Origin: Leptospira meyeri
GTDB taxonomy: Bacteria; Spirochaetota; Leptospiria; Leptospirales; Leptospiraceae
Direction: 5' to 3'
Assembly: GCF_004368965.1 (NCBI RefSeq)
Contig: NZ_SORO01000004.1
Location: forward strand, 62,001 to 126,000
Length of the DNA stretch: 64,000 bases
The stretch's first letter is position 1, and every line of letters begins with the position of its first letter. Positions 41,773 to 50,533 of the stretch are shown here, in pieces. The notes below the pieces were generated by a model. That model saw only the letters and a program-made list of their open reading frames with translations. It ran no database searches and was not told the origin of the DNA. Position numbers and translations under genes: made by a program.

Positions 41773-44700
41773 TTGTTTGATTGGAGTATGCTTCTCGAGT
41801 ATCTAAATGTTAATTCGATTCACATTCTTCCCAAGGCAAAAAATTGGGACGATATATGCCAGGAGTTATTAAGAAAAGTTGAAAACGACCCTATAAAGGA
41901 AGATCTACAAAATCGATTAGACACAATGCCGAACAGTCTGTTCGGTAGTCTTGGCCCCCATATTCTCATTCCACATTTTCGCTCCATACATATCAAAACT
42001 CCTGAAGTTTTTTTGTTTTTAATCCCCGGAGGAATTTATTTAGGTGAACGTTCAGTTCAATTGGTTTTGTTTCAAATGATCCCAGAAACACAACCATCTC
42101 TCCATCTACGATTGTTGCATGGTTTATCTTCGCTTTTGCCACAGATTTTTGATGAATTATTGAATTGTAATACAGAGTCAGAGGTATTAACAGTAGTGCA
42201 ACGTGGCGAATCGGAGATGAAGCCAAGTTATAAAAATTTAAACCAATCACAGATCGAATTTGAGCTACAGACAAATTTACAAAACGGGCTTAGCCATTCA
42301 GAGGCAAAAATTCGGTTAAAAACATTCGGAAAAAATGCAATAGAGAATGAAAAATCGACACCAATCATTTGGAAATTTTTAAAAAGTTTTTTTAGTTTAT
42401 TTGCAATTTTGCTTTGGGTTGCAACTGCTCTTTGTTTTGTGCCTGGTGTAGACATGCCTGAATTGGGTGTCGCAATTTTTATTGTTGTCGTCATTAATGG
42501 GATTTTTTCCTTCTTTCAGGAATCTAAATCGGATCATGCAGTAGAAGCCTTACGCAAGTTATTAGCTCAAGAATGTCCAGTCGTTCGAGATGGGGAAACA
42601 ACAACAGTTCCTGCAGACGAGATTGTTCCTGGTGATTTGATCGTTCTTTCTGAAGGAGACATTGTTCCTGCAGATTGTCGTATCATTGAATCAGAAGATG
42701 TGGAAGTTGACAATTCATCTTTAACAGGTGAATCTACTTCGGCAAGACGTTATAAATCAGATAACGAAATTGTTTTAGAAGGAAAGTTTCTCTGGTTGGA
42801 AATGCCCAATATTCTTTTTGCAGGGAGTTCTCTGATTAAAGGGAAATCAAAAGCACTCGTTTTTGGAACGGGACAATCAACAGAAATTGGACAAATTGCA
42901 CGCATCACTTCGAAAATAAAAAGAGAAGAGAGCCCGTTACAAAAACAACTGAAACAAACAGTAATTTCTATTTCACTTTTTGCCTTTGTAATAGGTATTG
43001 TGTTTCTAATTTTAGGTTATATGGTCGCTGGACTTAGTTTTGTTCAGGCATTTATTTTTTTTATCGGAATTTTTGTTGCCAATGTTCCAGAAGGTTTATT
43101 GCCAACTGTCACACTTTCTCTCGCATTAGGTGTTTCACGGATGGCTAAAAAAAATGCCATTTTAAAAGACTTGTCTAGTGTAGAAACCTTAGGTTGTACA
43201 ACTGTGATTTGTTCCGATAAAACAGGAACCCTAACCCAAAATCAAATGCGAGTGATCGAAGTATACTTTGATTCAAAAACTTACGCACCCCAAGAATTAG
43301 AGTCAAAGGAAGGGAATCAAATTTTTCTAAGTTGCGGTTATTATTGCAATAATGCAGTTTTAGATCCTAAGCCAATGGGTGACCCAACAGAGCTTGCATT
43401 ATTATATTTATCTCAAGGTCGAATCACAAATGTAAATGGAAAAAGAATTCACACGAATGCCTTTGAATCTGTGAGAAAAAGAATGAGCGTTGTCATCAAA
43501 GGAGATCAGTTTACGATTGCATATGCAAAGGGTGGCCCAGTTGAAATTCTCTCGGTTTGTACTCATGTCTATGAAAATGGTTCTGTTGTTCCATTGGATG
43601 AAGAAAAAAAGCAAAAATTAAAGAATGCTTCTGATGTTTCTGCGGGCAAAGGGTATCGGATTCTTTCATTTGCCTATAAATTGTTAGAAGGTGATCTTTC
43701 TCCCACTACTTTGAGTTCAGTTGAATCCTCTATGGTATATTTGGGACATTGTTGCCTTGCAGATCCAATTCGACCAAAAGTACCAGATGCCATTTCAAAA
43801 TGTCATACTGCTGGAATTCGGATTCTGATGATTACCGGCGACCATCCTCTAACTGCTGAATCGGTAGGCAAATCCATTGGAATTGGAGGGGAAACTCCAA
43901 TTGTCATCACAGGCGTACAATTGGATAAAATGAATGACCTTGCCTTAAAAGAGTGGATCCGCAAAGGAGAGCCTATATTTGCGCGAGTTTCCCCATCCCA
44001 GAAATTAAGAATTGTGACAATGTTACAAGACTTAGGTGAAATTGTAGCTGTCACTGGAGACGGGGTAAACGATGGTCCCGCCCTGAAAAAAGCGGACATT
44101 GGAATTGCGATGGGAAAAAGAGGGACCGAAGTAGCAAAAGAGGCAGCAAGGATGATTATCGTTGATGATGATTTCGCAACGATTGCAGATGCCATCGAAG
44201 AGGGCAGAGGAGTCTTTGATAACATCCGCAAGTTTTCAGCGTACGTTTTGAACTCAAATCCACAAGAACTCATCCCATTTTTACTTTGGGCGCTGATTCC
44301 GGGATTTCCACTTTTAATGACTGTTATGGGTGTTCTTGCTGTTGATGTAGGAACCGATTTAATTCCAGCAATGGGTCTTGGAGCAGAACCACCAGAAAAA
44401 GGAATTATGTACCGGCCTCCCAGGAATCGAAATGAAAAGTTGATTTCGATTCGATTTATCCTTAGGTCTTATCTCGTAGAAGGAATGATTTTGTTTTTAT
44501 CATGTATCGCGACGTATTTTTATTTTGTTTATTCAGAGTGTAATGGCATTTTACCTCTTTCTCCTGAAGGTTTGAATATGGCGAATGCAAGTCCTCTATA
44601 CCTTCAATCTTTAACTGCATTCTTTTTTCCAACGATCACAGTTCAAATTGCAAATGTTCTTTGTAAAAGATCAAGAACGGAATCCATTTTTCAAATGAAC

Positions 44701-44907
44701 CTTTTCTCAAATCGAATCATTTGGGTTGGGATTTTGTTTTCCTTCTTTTTATGTGGAATATTCTTTTATACAAACCTAAGTTCTGTTTATTATTTTGCTC
44801 CAATTCCTTTGCATGTATATCTTTTTGCATTTCATGGAACGGTTGTTATGGTTATTTATAATGAAATAGTGAAATATTTTCGCAGAAAAAAACTTAAATT
44901 GAATTAG
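41773..44907 (+). CDS. P-type cation ATPase (Na+/K+-ATPase-like, type IIC) with N-terminal PTS EIIA-like domain
   Basis: A 1044-residue inner-membrane pump. Residues 1-145 look like a PTS EIIA type-2/PtsN domain: similar strand order, and an IPHF motif with His68 where PtsN carries its phosphorylated His (about 73). Residues 160-1040 are a P2 ATPase: phosphorylation site DKTGT with Asp482, TGES, TGD and GDGVNDGPAL. The M4 motif VANVPEGLLPTVTLSLALG and the M5-M6 region (SNPQELIPFLL, VDVGTDLIPAMGLGAE) are nearer to the Na,K-ATPase alpha subunit than to SERCA. A beta subunit is not seen. The start is TTG at 41773 or ATG at 41788. Confidence 0.88.
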   Translation: MFDWSMLLEYLNVNSIHILPKAKNWDDICQELLRKVENDPIKEDLQNRLDTMPNSLFGSLGPHILIPHFRSIHIKTPEVFLFLIPGGIYLGERSVQLVLFQMIPETQPSLHLRLLHGLSSLLPQIFDELLNCNTESEVLTVVQRGESEMKPSYKNLNQSQIEFELQTNLQNGLSHSEAKIRLKTFGKNAIENEKSTPIIWKFLKSFFSLFAILLWVATALCFVPGVDMPELGVAIFIVVVINGIFSFFQESKSDHAVEALRKLLAQECPVVRDGETTTVPADEIVPGDLIVLSEGDIVPADCRIIESEDVEVDNSSLTGESTSARRYKSDNEIVLEGKFLWLEMPNILFAGSSLIKGKSKALVFGTGQSTEIGQIARITSKIKREESPLQKQLKQTVISISLFAFVIGIVFLILGYMVAGLSFVQAFIFFIGIFVANVPEGLLPTVTLSLALGVSRMAKKNAILKDLSSVETLGCTTVICSDKTGTLTQNQMRVIEVYFDSKTYAPQELESKEGNQIFLSCGYYCNNAVLDPKPMGDPTELALLYLSQGRITNVNGKRIHTNAFESVRKRMSVVIKGDQFTIAYAKGGPVEILSVCTHVYENGSVVPLDEEKKQKLKNASDVSAGKGYRILSFAYKLLEGDLSPTTLSSVESSMVYLGHCCLADPIRPKVPDAISKCHTAGIRILMITGDHPLTAESVGKSIGIGGETPIVITGVQLDKMNDLALKEWIRKGEPIFARVSPSQKLRIVTMLQDLGEIVAVTGDGVNDGPALKKADIGIAMGKRGTEVAKEAARMIIVDDDFATIADAIEEGRGVFDNIRKFSAYVLNSNPQELIPFLLWALIPGFPLLMTVMGVLAVDVGTDLIPAMGLGAEPPEKGIMYRPPRNRNEKLISIRFILRSYLVEGMILFLSCIATYFYFVYSECNGILPLSPEGLNMANASPLYLQSLTAFFFPTITVQIANVLCKRSRTESIFQMNLFSNRIIWVGILFSFFLCGIFFYTNLSSVYYFAPIPLHVYLFAFHGTVVMVIYNEIVKYFRRKKLKLN

Positions 44908-45051
44908 AATTATTCTAGATTCTTTCCAAAAGAAATTTATTGAATTTTATTTTGTCCCAGATCATCCGTTCCATTCGTATCAGTTGACCATGGAATCGCT
45001 AAAATAAACATGATTTGTAAGATGGTTACTACAAAAGTTTGGGATATTTAG

Positions 45052-46293
45052 GTGCGCGAAAAAAGAATTCTATTAGCTGAAGATGAATTGGTTTCGGCAA
45101 CCTATTTAAAGGACAGTTTGTCCGCATTGGGTTATAAGGTTACCCTTGCCACTGACGGAAAACAAGCCTTAGAATTCTATTTAGAAAATCCCTTTCCTGT
45201 CGTCATTACTGACTATGAAATGCCTGGTTTAAATGGTGCTGAGTTGATTCAGGAATTGAAATCAGAAGAGATTGAACCTGTGATATTTATGTTCACTTCT
45301 CATAGTAATCCTAAGTTGATTGTGAACGTGATGAAGTTGGGAATTTATGATTATCTAGTCAAACCATTGGAAGAACACGAACTCTCCATAAAGTTAAAGC
45401 GAGCATTTGAATTTTATGAAATGAAAAGAACGGAAACAATTACTAAGAGAGAACGTCAACTTCGTTTGGAAGGTCATTTAGAATGGATCCAGTGGAAAGA
45501 AAAAATGGCTGGAGGTGAATTCAATCGACTAAACCAAAATTTATTTGAAAGTTTAAAAAACAGTTTTTGTCAAGGCGCAGGATTTGGAGCTTTGGTTACG
45601 CTTCTGAAATTAGTTTCTGATACAACGGTGAAAGAAGGAGAACATTATAAAATAGAATCAGACGTAATGGAGTTAATTCAAATTAATACGGGAATGGCAG
45701 AAAAAGCTCTAAAGATGTTTTCTGATATCGATTTAATGGTATCTAGTCCCATGGAGTTTGAAGAAATTACTTGTGCTGAGCTTTACGAACAATTTCTTCT
45801 ATGGACTGAAGATTTAAAGCCGATATTGGCCTTAAAAAACCAACAGATTGTGATGGGAGATATTAAACAGAACCATTTAAAATATAAAATATCTTATAAT
45901 AAATTTTCTCTACAGAACTCCTTCAAAGAAATTATTACGAATGCATGTAAGTTTTCACGTGCTGATACTAACATCACAATTGTAACGAATGTTGAATACA
46001 ATTGGTTTAAATGTGTAATTTATAACCAACCTATACCTAATGCAGATGGAACGTATGGAGTTCCGCTACAATTTGAAAATCTAATTTTTGAACCATTCTA
46101 TCGTTTATCCAAAAATGTTTTTGATGTTTATGGAACTCTGGATTTTGGATTGGGGCTTAGTTATGTGGATTCATGTTTCAAAAAACATGAAGGAAAATTG
46201 TCTGTCCATAATATCGTAGACCATTCTGAATGGAGTGATAGTCCTATTACGAAAGTGGCGTTTCAGTTTTCATTACCCGTAATAAAAAACTAA
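45052..46293 (+). CDS. Receiver domain protein with histidine-kinase-like ATPase domain
   Basis: A 413-residue cytoplasmic signalling protein. Residues 1-120 form a receiver with acidic pocket (LAEDE), phospho-acceptor Asp in TDYEMPGLNG (about residue 55), Thr in MFTSHS and Lys in YLVKPLEE. A linker follows, then a HATPase_c domain (about 270-410) with N-box IITNACKFSRA and a FGLGLSYVDSCF G-box. No dimerisation helix with a phosphorylatable His (HisKA H-E/D) is visible, so it may be a signalling integrator rather than a classic kinase. GTG start. The PAS/HisKA_2 kinase gene begins 4 bp after it, so the two are co-translated. Confidence 0.85.
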   Translation: MREKRILLAEDELVSATYLKDSLSALGYKVTLATDGKQALEFYLENPFPVVITDYEMPGLNGAELIQELKSEEIEPVIFMFTSHSNPKLIVNVMKLGIYDYLVKPLEEHELSIKLKRAFEFYEMKRTETITKRERQLRLEGHLEWIQWKEKMAGGEFNRLNQNLFESLKNSFCQGAGFGALVTLLKLVSDTTVKEGEHYKIESDVMELIQINTGMAEKALKMFSDIDLMVSSPMEFEEITCAELYEQFLLWTEDLKPILALKNQQIVMGDIKQNHLKYKISYNKFSLQNSFKEIITNACKFSRADTNITIVTNVEYNWFKCVIYNQPIPNADGTYGVPLQFENLIFEPFYRLSKNVFDVYGTLDFGLGLSYVDSCFKKHEGKLSVHNIVDHSEWSDSPITKVAFQFSLPVIKN

Positions 46294-46297
46294 ATTT

Positions 46298-47728
46298 ATG
46301 TTTCAAACTAATTACGATGATATACTTTCGAACATCCCAGATTTAATTTGCGAATTAGATTCATTCGATAAAATTCGATATGCCAATTCATTTCACAAAC
46401 ATAGGTTAGGTTATGAGGCACATGAGATATTAGGTCGTTCGGTAGAAGATTTTTTTCATCCAGAAGATCGTAATGAGTTACTCACCAAAATGTCTTATTT
46501 GCAAACCCCTGGATCGGAAACCAAAGGGATTTGGCGAATTGCACATAAAAATGGACATTTTTTGACTTTTGAGTGTAGGGGAAAACTACAACAAGATTCA
46601 GATGGAAACAAACGAATCTTAGTTGTTGCAAGGGACATTACGGAAGAACTTGGGATTGAATTTAAACTACACACCAAACCTACCCACCAAAACACAACGG
46701 ATTTACATTACCAAAGTTTTTTTGAATTGAGAATGTCACAGTTTGAGTTTTCACAATTAAAATTTGCTTTTGATGAACATGCAGTGATAACAATTACCGA
46801 TCGAAACGGCAATATCACCTATGCAAATGATCGATTTTGCGAAATTTCAATGTATTCAAGAGATGAGTTAATCGGAAATAACCACCGTTTGTTGAATTCT
46901 GGATTTCATTCATCCGAATTTTTTGAACGTATGTATCATATGATTCAAAATGGATATGTTTGGAAGGGAGAGATTCGGAATCGAACAAAAACAGGTTCTA
47001 TATATTGGGTCAGTACAACCATTGTTCCCTTGCGATCCATTGATGGAAGTATCAATCGATTCGTTGCATTACATACTTTAATTACAAGAACTATTGAATC
47101 TGAAGAAAGGGTGACTCAATTATTGCAGGAAAAGGAGTTACTTTTGCAAGAGGTTCACCATCGAATCAAAAATAATCTTTTTTCTGTTTTTAGTCTTTTG
47201 AAAATGCAGTCCAATTTTTCTCATGATTCTCATTTAAAAGAACAATTTGATGAAGCGGCCGGTCGTTTGCGAAGTATGATGGCCTTATATGATCGGTTGT
47301 ATCGATCGCAGAATCCAAATGAAATTGATCTAAAAGAATACATACCAAATTTAGTCGGACAAATTTTATCAACTTATCCTAAGATGATTCGTTTTGATTT
47401 TATTTCAGATGAACCTATCATTGTGAAGCCAGACATTGCCAACAATTTAGGTATTATTTTAAACGAATTAATTTGTAATTCTGTTAAACATTCCTTTCAG
47501 ATGGCGGAAGTTGGAAAAATTGTTGTCCAGATTCAGAAAAAAGATTTCAAAATTCATTTTCTTTATAGTGATGATGGGGAAGCGTTACCAGAAAATTATT
47601 CGTTAGAAAATTCAGAATCTGGATTTGGGATCAAACTTATGAATTTACTGGTTCAACAATTGAAAGGAAAAGTAAATGTTAAACCAGGTCAAAGTGTTCA
47701 GTTTGATTTATCTTTTCCTATTCGTTAG
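46298..47728 (+). CDS. PAS-PAS histidine kinase (HisKA_2 family)
   Basis: A 476-residue cytoplasmic sensor kinase with no membrane helix. Residues 5-125 are a PAS/PAC unit (NIPDLICELDSFDKIRYANS; ILVVARDITEELG), 155-265 a second PAS (HAVITITDRNGNITYANDRFCEIS; GEIRNRTKTGSIYWVS), 285-360 the HisKA_2 helix with phosphorylatable His in LLQEVHHRIKNNL, then HATPase_c with LNELICNSVKHSF and FGIKLMNLLVQQLKG. Members of this class usually phosphorylate a partner receiver; the REC protein encoded 4 bp upstream is the obvious partner. The final 11 bp overlap the convergent lipoprotein gene. Confidence 0.9.
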   Translation: MFQTNYDDILSNIPDLICELDSFDKIRYANSFHKHRLGYEAHEILGRSVEDFFHPEDRNELLTKMSYLQTPGSETKGIWRIAHKNGHFLTFECRGKLQQDSDGNKRILVVARDITEELGIEFKLHTKPTHQNTTDLHYQSFFELRMSQFEFSQLKFAFDEHAVITITDRNGNITYANDRFCEISMYSRDELIGNNHRLLNSGFHSSEFFERMYHMIQNGYVWKGEIRNRTKTGSIYWVSTTIVPLRSIDGSINRFVALHTLITRTIESEERVTQLLQEKELLLQEVHHRIKNNLFSVFSLLKMQSNFSHDSHLKEQFDEAAGRLRSMMALYDRLYRSQNPNEIDLKEYIPNLVGQILSTYPKMIRFDFISDEPIIVKPDIANNLGIILNELICNSVKHSFQMAEVGKIVVQIQKKDFKIHFLYSDDGEALPENYSLENSESGFGIKLMNLLVQQLKGKVNVKPGQSVQFDLSFPIR

Positions 47729-48833
47729 TTTTTTTCTTTAGCCAGTGTTTCCATTTTTTATGATAAAAATAGAAGACCATAACGAAAGTAGGAACAATAA
47801 ACCAAAGAAGGAATATACTGCTCGCAGGTAATACAGATAGTTCCTCAAAACTAACGAATTGTTGAAAGTTTTCAATCATCCAACGAGTGGAATGTTTGAA
47901 AGGTCCTTGCCCTTTGATCACTGACAAGGAAATTTCTGTTTTTGCAATAACTGTTTCACCTACAGGGATTGTAAAACGATTTACTTCAACGGAAGGTAAA
48001 ACTAATCCAGTACTAGGATCTACCGAATTACAATAGTTAGATTCGCATTGAACACAATGTCCAGTTTTCCCTTTTGAATCTGGATTCCCTGCAATATATG
48101 CATTGGCGGTAAATCCTTGGATACTTTTGTGTTCATTCCCAATATAAGTGCATGTCGTAAAAAGATTATCTTCCGTAACAAATTTAAGTTCTAATGTATG
48201 TGATCCTGCATGTCCATTTCCATCGGAAACATCAATGGGAAATTCTTTGGGGATGATGAAACTCGCTCTACCAAGAAGTGGAAATCTGTCAATACAACGT
48301 GTTTCTGATAGATTGTAATAACAATTGTTTAATGAAGCGTTGTTGGACTGATTTTGGAAACTATACATTTCAACATGATTGTTATCGATAGGAATTGGTC
48401 TTAGAAAACAAAATAGATTAGACTTTTTGTCTTTGGGGAACAAGCGATCACCTACTTCGATAGTTGTTGGGAAATCAATGCCTACATAAGAGCGAGGATC
48501 CAAAAGAATTGGAATGCCGTTTTCATCCAATTTAATTCCGATACAACTTGGATCCAGTTCGGAAGGAGAACAAGTTCTCTCTTCACCTTCTATGTATTGA
48601 ATCAAAAGCCCTCCATAAAGTGGACAAAATGTCTCGATTGATTCTGGACTAAGAATGCTCAGTCGGATGGAGGTGGGAACAGTCACTCCAACTGGGTTTG
48701 TAGGTTCATCGGGTAGGCTCTGGGTTACGTTTGTGTTCCCGAGCAAAGGAAAAAGCCAGAGAAGGGAATCAGTTTTCCTGTGAGAACAAGTTGTGATAAA
48801 AAAGAGAATGAGGATGGACCATAGTGGTTTCAT
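47718..48833 (-). CDS. Lipoprotein with C-terminal membrane helix, unknown function
   Basis: A 371-residue exported protein: signal with FFITTC (lipobox Cys near residue 16), then a Cys-containing ectodomain (for example TFCPLY, RTCSP, LFCFLR, NCYYN, HCVQCESNYC), a Pro/Ser-rich part, and a hydrophobic helix near the C-terminus (about 343-361) followed by a Lys-rich tail (KKWKHWLKKK). Such an architecture anchors the protein at both ends, or in the inner membrane by the C-terminal helix. I do not recognise the family. It overlaps the end of the convergent kinase gene by 11 bp. Confidence 0.75.
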   Translation of the reverse strand: MKPLWSILILFFITTCSHRKTDSLLWLFPLLGNTNVTQSLPDEPTNPVGVTVPTSIRLSILSPESIETFCPLYGGLLIQYIEGEERTCSPSELDPSCIGIKLDENGIPILLDPRSYVGIDFPTTIEVGDRLFPKDKKSNLFCFLRPIPIDNNHVEMYSFQNQSNNASLNNCYYNLSETRCIDRFPLLGRASFIIPKEFPIDVSDGNGHAGSHTLELKFVTEDNLFTTCTYIGNEHKSIQGFTANAYIAGNPDSKGKTGHCVQCESNYCNSVDPSTGLVLPSVEVNRFTIPVGETVIAKTEISLSVIKGQGPFKHSTRWMIENFQQFVSFEELSVLPASSIFLLWFIVPTFVMVFYFYHKKWKHWLKKKTNE

Positions 48834-48906
48834 CTACAATCAGACGAAATGGAAAGGAAAGACTCTTAAGAAATCAGAGTGGATGATTCGTACTCTTACG
48901 TATATC

Positions 48907-49191
48907 TCAGTCGATTAGGTGAAGGATCGTGTCGAGTTTGTTCAATCGAAAAACAGTGCGGATGAGTTTATTAACACCTCGGATTTGCAATTGTAGCTGT
49001 TGGGATTCCAGTGCAGAATGAAATTTCATCAATTCGCCAATGGTCGCACTATCCAAAGACATGGAAATCTCCGTAAAGTCCAAAACCACATCTTCCCTCG
49101 TGTTGTGAATGGTAGACATAATTCTTTCACGGAATCCGCTGAGACCATCAAAAGAAAGATCATTGTTCTTGATTTCGATTACAATTGCCAA
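48907..49191 (-). CDS. STAS domain protein (anti-anti-sigma factor type)
   Basis: A 94-residue cytoplasmic protein of the STAS (SpoIIAA/RsbV) family. The strand VVLDFTEISMSLDSATIGELMKFH carries the usual phosphorylation-loop position, with Ser in DSATIG, and the C-terminal LQIRGVNKLIRTVFRLNKLDTILHL matches the end of the domain. Members act as partner switches with anti-sigma kinases or in stressosomes; no such kinase is adjacent, though the HATPase proteins at 45052 and 46298 are near. The start is a TTG without a good ribosome site. Confidence 0.85.
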   Translation of the reverse strand: MAIVIEIKNNDLSFDGLSGFRERIMSTIHNTREDVVLDFTEISMSLDSATIGELMKFHSALESQQLQLQIRGVNKLIRTVFRLNKLDTILHLID

Positions 49192-49305
49192 GGTTTAAAA
49201 CTATTTTTATAAGTTCGTAAATTTTGAAAGGATTTTTCCAGTTTGATTTTTTGTTTCTGAATTGTTTTTCAAATCTTTTTATGATGGGATTGTGTTTGGT
49301 TTTGT

Positions 49306-49611
49306 ATGTCAGTGAGTCAAAGGCAATTAAAATTGATTAAGGAAGCGGCTGAGTTACTTGTTATGGAACACCGCCTAACATCAGAGGAAGCAGTGTTGGT
49401 TATCTCGACAGCCATAAAAAAAGAACTTTCCGTTCGCAATACCAATTTTGAAAAACTGGAAACTGGTTCAAAAATTGATCGCACTAACTTTACGCGAAAT
49501 GTAGTAAAATCTGTTCAGGATGCACTAGAAGCTAATCCATATTGGAGGTCTCATAATTTAGATAAATCCATCGACAACTTTTACAGAGTTTTGCATAGGC
49601 ATTGGGACTAA
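49306..49611 (+). CDS. Small helical protein of unknown function
   Basis: A 101-residue cytoplasmic protein, highly charged and mostly helical, with no transmembrane segment, no cysteine and no motif I recognise. Notable parts are LIKEAAELLVMEHRLTSEEAVLVIS (a UBA- or HTH-like helical pair) and SVQDALEANPYWRSHNLDKSIDNFYRVLHRHW at the end. The frame is clean from the ATG at 49306. It lies divergent from the STAS gene (114 bp gap) and convergent with the zinc-ribbon gene, whose stop is 8 bp away. Confidence 0.6.
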   Translation: MSVSQRQLKLIKEAAELLVMEHRLTSEEAVLVISTAIKKELSVRNTNFEKLETGSKIDRTNFTRNVVKSVQDALEANPYWRSHNLDKSIDNFYRVLHRHWD

Positions 49612-49618
49612 TCCTTTT

Positions 49619-50533
49619 TTATTGACTTGTATTCTCTTTCAAAATAGAATCTGTTTCGCAATAGTAAGAGTCAGGAATTTGTTTTGCTCTGACAAAATTA
49701 ATTTCGAAGTTTATCGATTCTTTTGGTAAAAAATCTTCTTTTTCTAAACTAATACTTCCGTAATCAATGGTTTTATTTTGTTTATCAATGAGCAAACAGG
49801 TGATGCGGGTAAAGTTTGCAGTTGTGATTCCCTTATTTTTAATTTTTCCAACAAGTTTAATTTCTTTGTATGGATTCCTTTTGAAATCTATTTCTTTTAA
49901 TACTAGCTCTGGTCTTTTATGATCACTGGGTATCGTTGTGGCTGTAACTTTGGTTTCGAAATTAGTAAACTTTGGTGGGCTTTCGGCTAACACTTGAAAA
50001 ACGACAGACTCTCCATCGGGAACAATGGTTTTTTCCGCATAACCTTCGCTTGATCCAACGATTAATCCTTCTTCATTTAATAAATCTACTGTAAACTTGG
50101 GCATTAACAATTGGTGTCCACTTTTGTTAGTGAATTTCCCAACGAAGTATATGTTTCCAATCCCGTCTGGAATTGGCGTTGTGTATTGAAATTCTCCATC
50201 CGGATTAATTTCTATGGATTCCAAATTGGGATCTATTTTGATGGTTGTAGGTTCTTCTTCTAAAGTGCCTTGGCCCGATTGGAGTTTTTGAAAGTATGTA
50301 AAGATAGAAGATCCTAACACAACCCAAACCAGAACAATTCCTGTGATTAGATTTTTCCAATTCCCAAATGAATTTGTTTCTGATTTTTTTTGTGTTCCGT
50401 ATACTTTGGGAGGAGGAAGATCAACCATACTACCTGTGGGAAGACGATCAAAACAATCCCCACAGCGATACACTGTCGCAGACTCTTGGTAAATGTTTGT
50501 ACTTCCGCAACTTGGGCATTGTTTTGTATTCAT
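49619..50533 (-). CDS. Zinc-ribbon membrane protein with FxLYD-like domains
   Basis: A 304-residue protein. Residues 1-30 are a zinc ribbon (CPSCGSTNIY, then YRCGDCFDRL), then a single membrane helix (about 57-75, LITGIVLVWVVLGSSIFTYF), then an external part with two repeats of the FxLYD-type beta domain (IGNIYFVGKFTNKSGHQL...; YKEIKLVGKIKNKGI). FxLYD domains follow lipid or signal anchors in many bacteria; their partners are unknown. The ATG overlaps the stop of the upstream GT-C-like gene (ATGA), so these two are translationally coupled. Confidence 0.82.
   Translation of the reverse strand: MNTKQCPSCGSTNIYQESATVYRCGDCFDRLPTGSMVDLPPPKVYGTQKKSETNSFGNWKNLITGIVLVWVVLGSSIFTYFQKLQSGQGTLEEEPTTIKIDPNLESIEINPDGEFQYTTPIPDGIGNIYFVGKFTNKSGHQLLMPKFTVDLLNEEGLIVGSSEGYAEKTIVPDGESVVFQVLAESPPKFTNFETKVTATTIPSDHKRPELVLKEIDFKRNPYKEIKLVGKIKNKGITTANFTRITCLLIDKQNKTIDYGSISLEKEDFLPKESINFEINFVRAKQIPDSYYCETDSILKENTSQ

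Noticed and set aside
43803..44273. 156-codon minus-strand frame inside the P-type ATPase gene
   Set aside because: Antisense shadow of conserved ATPase motifs; Ser/Pro/Ile-rich with no start signal.
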